NCBI GenBank assembly: GCA_003508835.1
Contig: PUFA01000057.1
Location: 10,366,501 to 10,430,500, forward strand
Source of the DNA: Eonycteris spelaea
Taxonomy: Eukaryota; Chordata; Mammalia; Chiroptera; Pteropodidae
Length of the DNA: 64,000 nt
Direction: 5' to 3'
Positions 36,776-47,640 of this stretch are shown one piece after another (positions within the stretch are counted from its first letter, which is position 1; each line of letters begins with the position of its first letter). The notes below the pieces were generated by a model. The model saw only the letters and a list, made by a program, of their open reading frames with translations, ran no database searches and had not been told where the DNA came from. A program made the translations under genes and the position numbers.

Positions 36776-38377
36776 TGAGATCTCATAGCTGCACTTGTTT
36801 TTCATGTCAAGTTTCCATATATGAGTGGCTTAATGTCTAGGCTCTATTAGGTCTCTTTGCCTCCTTTCCTAACCCTGTGGCAATAGTTAGAATTTCAATT
36901 ATTGTGTCTGTACCATAAGTCTCAAAAGCTGGAAACTCTTTTAAAAGGGCTTTCTTGGCTGATCTTGACCCTTTGATCCTTCATCTACATGGCAGAGTAC
37001 AGTTGCCCAAAGGCTATGCTGGAGCCACATTTCTCTGCCTTAGGGGGAGGGAAAGCCAGGAGTGAGGATAGTGCAACTGCTTTCCTGGAAACAGGAGGGG
37101 TCTCTGCTGACAGAAGGGAGCATGAATGAAAGTGGGATCTCTATTCCAAGTCTCACCCACAAGGGACCACTGAGGGGGTCGAGAGAGGCTACGGCAGCCT
37201 GTGGATTCAGGTTTGTTTCCCAGAACACAGTGACAGAGCATATGTGCACCCAGTGCTGTGTGGTGAGGGTGCCATTCTCTTCTACTTGTTTCCAGTCCTA
37301 CTACTCCAGAGCTAATGGAGGTGTTAATGGCCAGGTGGTTGGGGAAGGCTGGAAGAACAACCCCTGGATAATAAGCTGACCTTGAAGAACTGGCTTTAAA
37401 TTTTTAAATGAATTTTAAAATCCTAGAATATGGAGCTGATATAAGATCCACATAAACAAACAGAAAGGAAAAATTTATTTCAAATTTTTTTTTCCATCCT
37501 GGGAAATGATCTCAGAGAAGACTTCAGTTTAACCCTACCTATAAAATCAAAAAGCAGTAGAGAACTAAGGATCGCTTAATCTCTTCTAAATATTTCTGAT
37601 CGAACACAAATAGAAAAGCAATTAACATGCAACTTTAAGCCTTGTTTAGAAGGACATAAACTTTCAAAATAAATGCTTAAGAATTTAGGGGACTCAGAGT
37701 TTCAATAAGTGTGCGCAATATATATGAACATAAATAGCTCAAATGGAGATTTATGTTAGAAGCAGACAACTTTCCTCACAGCCTAGCATCAGGAAATGGT
37801 ATTCAAAGAAATGATGTTCTTTGTTTTGAACATAATTTCCTCTGGTCTGTGAAGTTATCTCCACAACACTAACCATGTATGAGAAGGCATAATAAGGAAT
37901 TATTACAATTACACTGGAAAATATTTACTCAGCTATTTGAAGAACTCTGTAGTTGAATCTTTGCTAATTAGATTCACCACCTAATAGCTATTCTTAACTC
38001 ATGAACAATATTTTCAGAGGTTTTAATGATCTGGATAAAGCACAAGTGCAGTGTGTTGCTCGCACATTTAAATGACTCCTCAAAAATCAAGTGGGGAGAG
38101 TCTGGGAGATTTGAATCACCCAAAACCCATTTGGCCTGTCAAATCAGAACCTGCCCTTGACATTTGTATTTCTGCCCTGTCAAGTCATAGGGACTTCATT
38201 TTATGAAAATGATTTTGGGGAAAAAAATTTATGTACTATTTTATAGTTACATGGAGTTACACCAGTCCAAATAATTTTCCTTTAATTGGGTTTGCTGGAG
38301 AAAAATAAAGGGAAGGGAAGGACTAGAGAAGAGATGCATTATTACATATAAAATTTTTATTTGTTTAAGATGGGGTT
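36776..38377. other. Repeat-poor sequence; candidate conserved non-coding DNA
   Basis: No repeat recognised. A 105-codon plus frame (37062-37379) overlaps two minus frames of about 70 codons and has no domain. From about 37870 to 38200 the sequence is of mixed composition and free of repeats, with a TAATTA core at 37965-37970 and several ATTA words. This texture is often seen in conserved developmental enhancers, but conservation cannot be tested here. Confidence 0.35.
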
Positions 38378-38567
38378 TTCCTTAAACTTTTATTTATTTT
38401 TATTAAATTTATTGGGGTGACTTTGGTTAACAAAATTATATGTTTCAAGTGTACAATTTTATAATACATCATCTTTATATTGCATTGTGTGTTCACTACC
38501 CAAAGTCAAATCTCTTTCTATTGCCATGTATTTGATCTTCTTTACCCTTTTCTATTCCTTAAACTTT
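38378..38567 (-). mobile_element. 5'-truncated L1 with target-site duplication
   Basis: The 13-bp sequence TTCCTTAAACTTT occurs at 38378-38390 and again at 38555-38567. Between them lies a reversed L1 3' end: an AT-rich tail, then 'TTATTGGGGTGACTTTGGTT', AACAAAATTATATG, 'TTTCAAGTGTACAATTTTAT', 'GTTCACTACCCAAAGTCAAA'. The repeats are a textbook target-primed reverse-transcription scar, and the insert is only about 164 bp. I associate this 3' end with bat L1s. The perfect repeat implies a relatively recent insertion. Confidence 0.93.
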
Positions 38568-41500
38568 AAAAAATCTACCTCTATTTGTTCTTATGAGAAA
38601 GAATAAAGAACCAGAGAATTTTAGACAAGCACAAAAATTGCTGCCTTCCTACAGACTGTGGCCTTCCTGAGATCAGCAGTTGTGTCTTGTTTGTTGCTGT
38701 TGCTCCAGGGGCTGGATGGAGAGGGCCTATGAGGAAATGAGCCTCATCTCTTTTTGCTGCATTTCATAAAACTTTAATACTCTGTAGAAGAGACAGAGTT
38801 TGTGTATATATCCAAATTAAAAAAAAAAAAAAGAGTCCAGATAAATGAGTTTTAATTAGAGCAAAAGACCTTTTTACAGAGAACAACTTTCCATTTGTCA
38901 GAGGATGGAACAATGAAATGGGTAGATTACTGAGTTATAATTATCAATAATGTGCCAATTTACCAAATGGCACAGGGCTCCCTCTTTCCATTTGTCCAGA
39001 GGCTATCAGGAAGGAGATGCTATATGTACAGATTGTCCTAAATGGGTGGTGTGGTTGCACCCGCTTCTTTCCCTTGATTCTTCTGGATGTTTAATTTTAT
39101 GTGTGGATGTCATGTGCTTCCCATTTCATTGTTAGAACTAATAAAATATTTCTGTCTTGACCTTCTAAACACCATCAGTTTCCTACTTCTTATGTATTTA
39201 TAAAATGTGTCTCCCATGGCATTTTTATGCTAATGTAGTTGTTAATGGTGCTAGACTGGAAATATTTCCTTCTTCACAAACAATTTAAGCACCCTCCAAG
39301 ATGAAAAGCTACCAATGAGATATACACACATATATCTACATGTTTGTTTTATATAAAGTATATATGTGTGTACGTATCTTTTATATCTATATCTATCTGT
39401 TGATTTCTAATTTCTAGGATTGATTAATTTATTGTTATATTAGCTGATAGGAAGTGATTTAAGAGTCAATTCAGCTAAATATTCTGATGGCCATCAGGTT
39501 TTTTTCCGTGACCATAAGAAATTACTTCTCTCATCCTCCATTATGTAGTTTAATGTACTACACTGAAATAAATTTGTTGTCTCATTACTAAAATAATAAG
39601 TTAACAATTTGTTCCACTCTTGTTATCAGGTGAAAGAAGATAAACAAATAGCATCATTTGATGGTCTGAGTGGTCACTTGAACAGTCTGAGATGACGAAG
39701 ACATAGCTGTAGAGTGAAGGTCAAGGTAGCCTGTTCTGGGATTTTATTACTCATCTAGGAAATGTTCTTTCATCCTGTGAATTTATATATAATTGTGTAA
39801 AGATATAGAAGAAAAATAAAATGACGTTAACATTTGGAGTTGGGGTTTATGGGTTTTATGTGTTAATCTGGGTCCTCTTTAATGTAAAATCCCAGAGAAG
39901 GCAGCCTGTTGTGTTTCTTTCTCTTCTCCCCACAAATTCTCATTGTAATTATTTGTTGTCCCTCAGCAATGCATGCTGAAATCAGTGCTGGCATGGCACA
40001 GTCAAATAAAGCATGGGTACATTTGGCAGGGGCTGGGGTGTGAATACACACACTGCGGAAAGGCCAGATGGGTCCTGCCACCTGCCACTCATGGTGCTGC
40101 TGTTTGTTTGGGTCACCCTAACTTTGGGGGTGACTGGATGTGGCTAAAGAGAAAATGCAGGTGATAAATTGCTTTGACATCATGAAGGTTTTGGTGTTTT
40201 ATCTCATTATTGTTTCTTTTGTGACTATATTTTTAAATATTTGTTTCTCAAACATTCATTTTTAAGTCACTATAAGTACTGTAATTTTATGTATATTATT
40301 GATCTTGTAAAACAGTCAGCAAAGTCTAGAGTAGGTTTTGCCGAGTAGTACACAGGAAATGAAAAGGCAAAAAATTCTAAGTGTGTGATTCCTCAGATTT
40401 AGCCTTTTTTTTCTGTAAACCTTGCTCAATTTTTAGTCATAGTAAAATTCATGCTGTGGAATTCATTTTCTTTGGTTGATTGAAAGGGCCTTTATCAGAG
40501 AGGATTAAAACTAAAAGCTATGTGATGAGGCTTAAATGCTGGAGCTGTGGAAATTTGAGGTTACATGACACTATTCATGTTAACTAACAGCTGACCTGAT
40601 AACTCAGATGCAAAAAAGCCAAAGGAAACTTCAAATAGGAGAATGTGCTGTGAGGTCCATGCCTTACTGAAGATCTCCCACATTTGATTTAGAGATTATG
40701 TGCAATTAAAATCCACATATTCTTCTTGAGAGCTAGATACCAAGTAGATTTAAATAATGGTTTTTTATATAAAGTATATTTTTATTAACATAATAATATG
40801 CCCTTTCAACAAAGGTTGAGAAAAATATCAACAATATTCTTGGCACCTAAGGTGAAAATGCGAAATTTAAAAGTATATATATCACTGTTTTTTCTCTTTA
40901 GTCATTGAGAAATTCTTGGATAATTTTTTCCTCTTTTTCAAAGAGTTTTATTTAATGTGAGAAAGGCCAAATAGTGTATTTGAACCATCTGTACCGCAAA
41001 TGTGTTAAATCCAGCTTTGCTTGAAGTTACCGAGTCTCAACTCAAAAGTACCAACAAAAGTGATGTTTTTTTTAACATTCTCCATGTTTAATGAACATGA
41101 TTATTTATTCCTGAAAAAGAAGCGAAAGTGGAAAAGTGTCCTGTTCTGAAAATGAATTCAATATCTGTCTGTATGCTGCTGCTGTCCAACATGTCGAGTT
41201 TTTGTTTAAACAGATGAAGGCAAAATCCTTAAGCTCTCTATATGACTGTGAATACCAAAATATGATTTTTAGAACACTCATTCCCAAGATGCTAAAACCT
41301 ATTCCTTATTAAAAAAAAAAAAAAAAAAAGGTTCTGTGGAGAGTAAGCTTGGGGCTCTTGATGTTAAAACAAGATGAAAAGAGTTCCTTTCCTGCACTAT
41401 GACTGCTCAGAACCAGCAATCTGCTAATACTCCTTGTGACTACACACAAGGGGTCTTGGGTAACAATATTCCCCACATACATTGGAAAATAATTTTTAAT

Positions 41501-42640
41501 GTCTACTTTCCCACCTAGCCTGCTGCAGTATTCCCATTGCAGAGAACATGCTTTGGGGAAAATAAATGCATATGCATTTCTAGACCACAGCGCAATCTTA
41601 CTTTGAAGGATGTAACATTTGTTTTACTTTTATTTTCACATGTTTAGTCTGTCATGGTCATCCTTAAGTTCAAAACTAAATTTCTACAGAAATATTAGTA
41701 GGATCTAGACATTGCATTCCGCTTCAGATGTGTGGTTGCATGTCTGTGGAATCTCAAATGATGGATCTATGTGTGGATAGAAATTCTTAACGTGGAGAAA
41801 CTCTCAACTTAACTGAAAATCAGCTTTTTCATTAAAGAAGCTTCATTTTGGAATTTTCTTTAAATTACTTTTCTCCAGTTCTGAGTTTGTATATGTACTC
41901 TATGATTTATCAGGTATCTTTCTTAGGCTTTTGAACAGAGAGGAGAGAAAAACAGAAGCTATTTTAAATATAACTATGTCTGGCTTTTTAAGTAATAGTT
42001 ACATTTCCAAAGAGATTTCAGAAGAAGTTGGTTATAAAATATTTTGAAGTTTCTGGGAGGACCAAATAAAATGCCCTGAAGATATAGTGTAATGTAGTAA
42101 GCAGGCAACAACTAGTGAACATCAGTGTGCATTGCTATCAAAGGGCATGACATAGTAAAGATTCTTGCCTATAATAAGTGTACCTTGAGTTGAAGATGAT
42201 ATAGTCAGCAACTTAGGAAACATGCTTCAGTGAAGATCAATTTGGGATAACCATAAGCAAAATAACTGTGTGGTTTATGAAAACATATGAAAAGACTAAA
42301 AAACCAAAATAAATAGCATGCATCTGCTGACTGTTTGCTGTTGCCCATGTGATCTCCCGAGTTTGATACCATCGCCTTGCACATTTAGTTAGGTAAACAT
42401 GATGCACAGATGCTCAACATATCTCCGGAACTAGACATTTGGCACTGTTAACCAAAGATTGTATAATTACTGAAGTGACCAACTAAGGCTCTAATTTTAT
42501 TTTTAAGGGTTTTCTTATTACTTCTTCACAGTTTTATTGGTATATTTCACAAACATTCAATCTCAATGGGCAAGTCTATATGTACAGAGCTTTACCAGGT
42601 AATACTGTTAAATATACACTCCACCCCTCTCATGCACAGC
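38568..42640. other. Repeat-poor sequence, no gene seen
   Basis: About 4 kb in which I recognise no interspersed repeat. It holds an A-run near 38819-38832, AT/GT-rich low complexity at 39320-39400, and a 19-base A-run at 41311-41329. Frames are 72 codons or fewer with no domain. The stretch 40430-40660 is a second repeat-free candidate for conserved non-coding sequence. Confidence 0.45.
41311..41329 (+). repeat. A-run, possible retrocopy tail
   Basis: Nineteen uninterrupted A residues. I could not recognise a parent transcript or SINE upstream, and no flanking direct repeat was found by eye. Confidence 0.8.
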
Positions 42641-42894
42641 ATCGTATTGGCTCACAGAAACAGTGCCAAAAGAGACATTCAGATGCCTGGAATTTATTTG
42701 GAAAGGGCTCTCAGGAGAAGGGAGTGTGAAGCAAGACAAGGAAGGGCAAGAAGCCAAGCACGGTTGTGGTCTTAGGTAATAGCCAAGCCTAAGAATAAAG
42801 CAGGCTAAAAGGATGTAGAACATTGGACTAGAGGGAGCAGTTTTAGGTTAAGGTCCCCCTTATGAAGTGACATAGAAACGGGGACCAAATAATG
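42641..42894. repeat. Unclassified dispersed repeat, LTR-like
   Basis: 'CCTGGAATTTATTTGGAAAG', GGCTCTCAGGAGAAGGGAG, then AAGACAAGGAAGGGCAAGAAGCC resemble the repeat at 55.76 kb and 7.92 kb. Overlapping frames of about 70 codons on both strands come from its GC content. Confidence 0.4.
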
Positions 42895-43125
42895 TGAATA
42901 TTTGGGTGAAGAGCATTTCAGGCAGAGAAAACAGCATATGCAAAGGTCCGAAGTGAAAGCCTCTTTTGCATGTTCAAGAACCAGCAATGAAACCAGTGGA
43001 GCTAAAATAGAATGAACCAGAGAATAGTGGAGGGAAATGAGACAGAACAAGTGTCCAGGGTGCAGTTAGTGCAGGGCCTGGTGAGCCATGGTAGAAAATG
43101 AGATTCTACCCTGAGTCATAGGGCA
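42895..43125 (-). mobile_element. L2 LINE fragment, minus strand
   Basis: Reversed L2: 'GAAGAGCATTTCAGGCAGAG', 'AAAACAGCATATGCAAAGGT', 'TTCAAGAACCAGCAATGAAA', 'GCAGGGCCTGGTGAGCCATG'. These are the reverse of 'ctttgcacttgctgttccctctgcctggaatgctcttc' and neighbours. Confidence 0.8.
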
Positions 43126-43824
43126 CACAATTGCCTACATGGTCCTTGACTTTTCATGTGCTGGTCTTGTTATCTGTAAAATAAGATAAAGGACAAAATA
43201 TTCTCCCAAGACCTAAAGTTCTTTGATTCCAAAATGATTGATCTGGTATCTCATGCCTTATTCTCCTACCTGTCTAATGAGGATGGGTTGCAATTAAGCT
43301 TGAAAAGCAGTTAATAGGCCCTTTGAATTCTCCTCAAAGAAGAGCCCAAAGCATTGTTGTAAAAGATGGTTTTTAAGAGATCAGTGTCATTTAGAAAGGA
43401 AGTCGAGGAGCTCAGTATCCCAGGGACTGTGCTAGCAGTGCAAGGCAATCATAGGCATGGTTTTCTTCTGACCATGACCTTCAAGTCGTTGCATAAATGG
43501 AGGTTCACACCCAATTGTTAGATTTTAAGGTTATATGGTAGCAGAAAGATATGAGAAGGCAGAGTATTTGGGGTTGCCTTGTGAAGAATATGTGATCTAG
43601 TGAAAAGAATAGAAAGACTTTATCATTGGTCTTCCAATAGTATAAGAGGAGTGAACCTACTGGGAGAATGAATTGTTAGATCCCATACTATTGGGCACCG
43701 GGGTAGAATTTAAGAAACAAAGAAACATAAAATAGCTCATAAAGCTCTTGCTTTTTAATGCAAGATTACAGTTAAGGGTCAAGATTAGCATATAGCAAGA
43801 ACATGAAGCTTTTGTAACATGATG
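43126..43824. other. Mostly unassigned; weak MIR-like motif
   Basis: 'GTCTTGTTATCTGTAAAATA' near 43165, followed by 'AAGACCTAAAGTTCTTTGAT' near 43208, resembles the 3' half of MIR3-type SINEs. Otherwise nothing is recognised. Confidence 0.4.
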
Positions 43825-44340
43825 TTTTGTATTGAGATATAATTCACATACAACAAAGTTCATAGTGTTAAAATAAAAACTCAGTGGTTTTTACTATATT
43901 TTGGGACCATCACCACTATCTAATTTCAAAACATTTCCATCACTCAAAAAAGAAACTCCTTGCCCATTAACAGTCTTTTCCCATTCCTCCTACCGCCAAC
44001 CCCTGGTAATCTACTTGGCCTATTTTGAACATTTCATATCAATGGAATCATACAATATGGCTGTTTGTGTCTGGCTCTTATTATAATTTTTTATCATAAT
44101 TTTTGAAAAAAATAATAAATTTGAAAGACTTTTTCACTTACTATATTTTTCCAATGTACATCCATGTTTTAGCATGTATCAGTAATTTATTCCCTTTTAT
44201 TGCTGAATAATATTCCATTGTATGAATATACAATATGTTGTTTACCCATTTATCAGTTGGTGGACATTTTAGTTGTTTCTACCTAATGGCTATTATAAAT
44301 AATGCTGCTATGAATATTAATGTACCAGTATTTATGTACA

Positions 44341-44424
44341 CATTGTTTTCACTTCTATTTTTGCAGCTTTATTGAAATGTAATGAACAATTAGTTGCTTG
44401 TATTTACATTGCACAATTCAATGA
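44341..44424 (-). mobile_element. Short L1 3'-end piece nested at the L1 junction
   Basis: 'GCAGCTTTATTGAAATGTAA' followed by a CACAATTCAATGAG block is a distinct reversed L1 3' terminus placed between two other reversed L1 3' ends. It is either a small separate insertion or an alternative UTR segment. Confidence 0.55.
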
Positions 44425-45420
44425 GTTTTTTTTTTCAATTACAGTTGGCATACAATAATATATTAGTTTCAATTGTACAGCATAGTGATTAGAGATCTAG
44501 ATAATTTCTTATGGCTGAGTAATATTCCATTGTATATATGTACCACAGCATTTTTTATCCAATCATCTATCGTAGGATACTTCGGTTGCTTCTATGTCTT
44601 GGCCGCTGTAAAAAATGCTTCTATAAACATTGGTGTGCAAATGTCTTTTAGGATATGGGTTTCAAGTTTTGGGGTAAATACCCAGTAGAGGGATTGCTGG
44701 ATCATATGGTAGATCAATTCTTAGTTTTTTGAAGAAACTCCATACTGTTTTCCATAGTGGCTATACCAATTTGCAGTCCCACCAGCAGTTTATGAGGGTT
44801 CTTTTTTCTCCACATCCTCTCCAACATTTGTTATTAGTTGTCCTCTTGATTATAGCTATTCTAACTTGTGTGAGATGGTATCTCATTGTGGTTTTGATTT
44901 GCATTTCCCTAATAGCTAGTGATGCGGAACATCTTTTCAAATATTTGTTGGCCATTTGTATGTCATCTAGGGAGAAGGGTATTCAGATCCTCTGTCCATT
45001 TTTTTATTGGATTGTTTTTTGTTGTTGTTGTTATTGTGTTGTATAAGTTCTTTGTATAGTTTGGATATTGGGCCCTTTTCAGAGGCATTGCTGGAAAATG
45101 TATTTTCTCATTTGGTTGTTTGTCTCTTTGCCTTGTTGATGATTTCTTTTGCTGAGCAGAAGCTTTTTATTTTGATGTAGTCCCATTCATTTGTTTTAGC
45201 TTTTACTTTCCTCACCTTTGAGGTCAAATCCATAAAATCCTCTTTAAGTCCAAGGTCCTTGAGTTTAGTTCCTACGTTTTCTTCTATGCATTTTATTGTG
45301 TCAGGTCTTATATTAAGATCCTTAATTCATTTTGAGTTAAGTTTGGTATGTGGTAATAGACAACAATCTAGTTTCATTCTTTGCAAGTGGCTTTCCGGTT
45401 TTCCCAGCATCATTTATTTA
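44425..45420 (-). mobile_element. Less diverged L1 3' part nested in the old L1
   Basis: Begins with a T-run (reversed poly(A) tail) and 'CAGTTGGCATACAATAATAT', 'GTTTCAATTGTACAGCATAG', then 'GGATTGCTGGATCATATGGT', 'CCATACTGTTTTCCATAGTG', 'CCACATCCTCTCCAACATTT', 'GTGAGATGGTATCTCATTGT', and stops at 'TTTTCCCAGCATCATTTATT'. It is visibly closer to L1 consensus than the flanks, so it is a younger, 5'-truncated insertion of about 1 kb. No clean flanking direct repeat could be fixed. Confidence 0.75.
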
Positions 45421-46208
45421 GTTCTTGTTATTTTCCTTCAAAAATGTTTTGTAGTTTTTAGAGTACAAATCTTGCTGTTTTCTTTATTAAATTATTTCAA
45501 TATATTTATTCTTTTTGATGCTATTGAAAAAGGAATTGCTTTCTTAAGTTTATTTTGAGGTTGTTCACTAAAATTATATGGAAACAATTGATTTTTGTAT
45601 ATTGGAGTTATATTGGAAGCTTGCTGAACTCATTTGTTTGTGCTAGCAGTATTTTGTTAATTTCTTAGGATTTTTATAAATAAGAGAATGTCATCTCGAA
45701 ATAGAGATTTTTATTTTATTTTTCCAAAATTATTGCCTTTTCTTTTTCTTGCCCAATTTCCCTGGTAAAAACTTCCACTATGTTTTTGAATAGAAGCGGT
45801 GAAAGCAGGCATCCTTCTCATGTTCTTGATCTTCAAGGAAACCTTGAGTTTTTCATCTTAAATATGATGTTAAATGTTTGCTTTTTTTAAGAGCTAATCC
45901 GTATCATGTAGAGAAATTCCATTCTTTTTATAGTTTGTTGAGTGGTGTGTTTTTAAAGAAAGTTTGTTGGCATTTTTCAAAGTTTTTTTCCATATCTGTT
46001 GAGGTAATCATATAGTATTTTGTTCTTTATTCTGTTATTATGGTGTATTACACTGATTGAATTTCTTCTGTTAAATGATGTTTGTTCTCGGGAATATTTC
46101 TCAATTGGTCGTGATATGTAATTCTTTTAATATATTGCTGGATTTATTTTACTAGTGTTTTGTTGAAGATTTTTGCATCTTTATTCATAAAGCATGCTGA
46201 CCTTTAAG

Positions 46209-46210
<2 letters not shown>

Positions 46211-46298
<88 letters not shown>
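46211..46298. repeat. (GT)n(GA)n compound microsatellite
   Basis: About 15 GT units run directly into 29 GA units with no interruption, inside the fossil L1 reverse-transcriptase region. L1 homology resumes on both sides. Translated, it yields a Val-Cys then Arg-Glu repeat in a 62-codon frame (46194-46382), which is not a gene. Confidence 0.98.
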
Positions 46299-46300
<2 letters not shown>

Positions 46301-47515
46301 TTTGTCTGGCATTAAAATCAAGTTAATGATGACCTTAAAGGATGTGTTGTTTGGCAGTATTCTCTCCTCTTATATATTTTAGAAGAATTTGTGAAGAATT
46401 GGTGTTAATTCTCCTTTAAATATTTGGTAGAATTCACCAACAAAGAAAACTGGTCCTGGGCTTTCTGTTGTAAGTAATCTTTTTGGTTACTAATTTAATC
46501 TCTTTACGTTTTATAGATCTATTCAGATTTTCATTTCTCCTTGAACCATTTTTAGTAGTTTGTTTTTCTAGAATTTTTTTTTTGCATTTTGTTTAGACTA
46601 TTCAGTATATTGACACACAATTATTTATAGTACTTCCTTTTAATCCTTTCTAATTTCAGGGAAGTTAGTAGTACTATCCTGTTTCATTCCTGATTTTTAG
46701 TGATTTTAGTCCCCTCTTTTTTTTTGGATGGTTTACCTAAAAGTCAATTTCATTGATCTTCTCAAATATCCAATATTTTGTTCCACTGATTTTTCTCTAC
46801 TGACTTTCTATTCTCTATTTCATTTATTTATGCTTTAGTATTTTTTTCCTTCTGTCTTCCTTGAGTTTACTTAGGTTTATATTTTTTGTATTCTTAAAGT
46901 GGCAGGTAATCAATTGAAGATCTTTCTTCTTTTTTACTATAGATGTTTATAGCTATAAAATTTTCTTTAAAACTGCTTAGCATCATCCTGGAAGTTTAAT
47001 ATATTGTGTTTTTTATTTCATTTATCTCAAAGTAATTTCTAACTTATCTTATGATTATTTATTATCTGACCCATTTGTTATTTAGAAGTGTGTTTTTAAT
47101 TTCCACATATTTATAAATTTTCCAATTTTTTTCTATTATTAATTTCTAATTTTATTTCATGATGGTCAGAGAACATATATTGCATGATTTCAATATCTTT
47201 AATTACTGAGACTTATTTTATGACTGATAGGTGGTCTATCTTGGAGAATGTTTCATATATACTTAAGAATCTATGTTCTACTGTTTTGGGGTAGAGTATT
47301 ATATTAAGTTTAGTTGCTTTATAGTGTTGTTTAAGCCTTCTATTTCCTTACTAACCTCCCACCTAATTGTTATATCTACTATTGAAAATGAGGTATTGAA
47401 GTCTCTGAATATTGTTTTATATTTGTCTATTTTTTCTTCAATACTATCCGTTTTTGCTTCATGTATTTTGGGTCTTTGTTATTAGGTGACTTTATTTTTG
47501 CTAGAACTAAAAATA

Positions 47516-47640
47516 TGACTGTTTTTAAATTAAATGTATTGGGTGACATTGGTTAATACAATTATATAGGTTTTAAGTGTACAAGTCAATAATATGTCAC
47601 ATTGGTATTGTTCACCATCCAAAGTTATGATTGACCTTTT
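47516..47640 (-). mobile_element. Bat-type L1 3' end nested in old L1
   Basis: 'TTGGGTGACATTGGTTAATA', CAATTATATAGG, 'TTTTAAGTGTACAAGTCAAT', 'TATTGTTCACCATCCAAAGT' is the same reversed L1 3' end as at 38.4 kb. It interrupts the old L1 sequence between 'GGTGACTTTATTTTTGCTAG' and 'ATCATAAAATGTCTTTCTTT'. The flanks ATGACTGTTTTTA and ATGATTGACCTTTTA may be an imperfect target duplication. It is more decayed than the 38.4-kb copy. Confidence 0.8.

Noticed and set aside
41080..41330. Possible processed retrocopy ending in a 19-base A-run
   Set aside because: No upstream frame resembles a known protein, and no flanking direct repeat was found. Kept only as an A-run.
46194..46382. Frame with Val-Cys and Arg-Glu repeats
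   Set aside because: Translation of the GT/GA microsatellite inside a dead L1.
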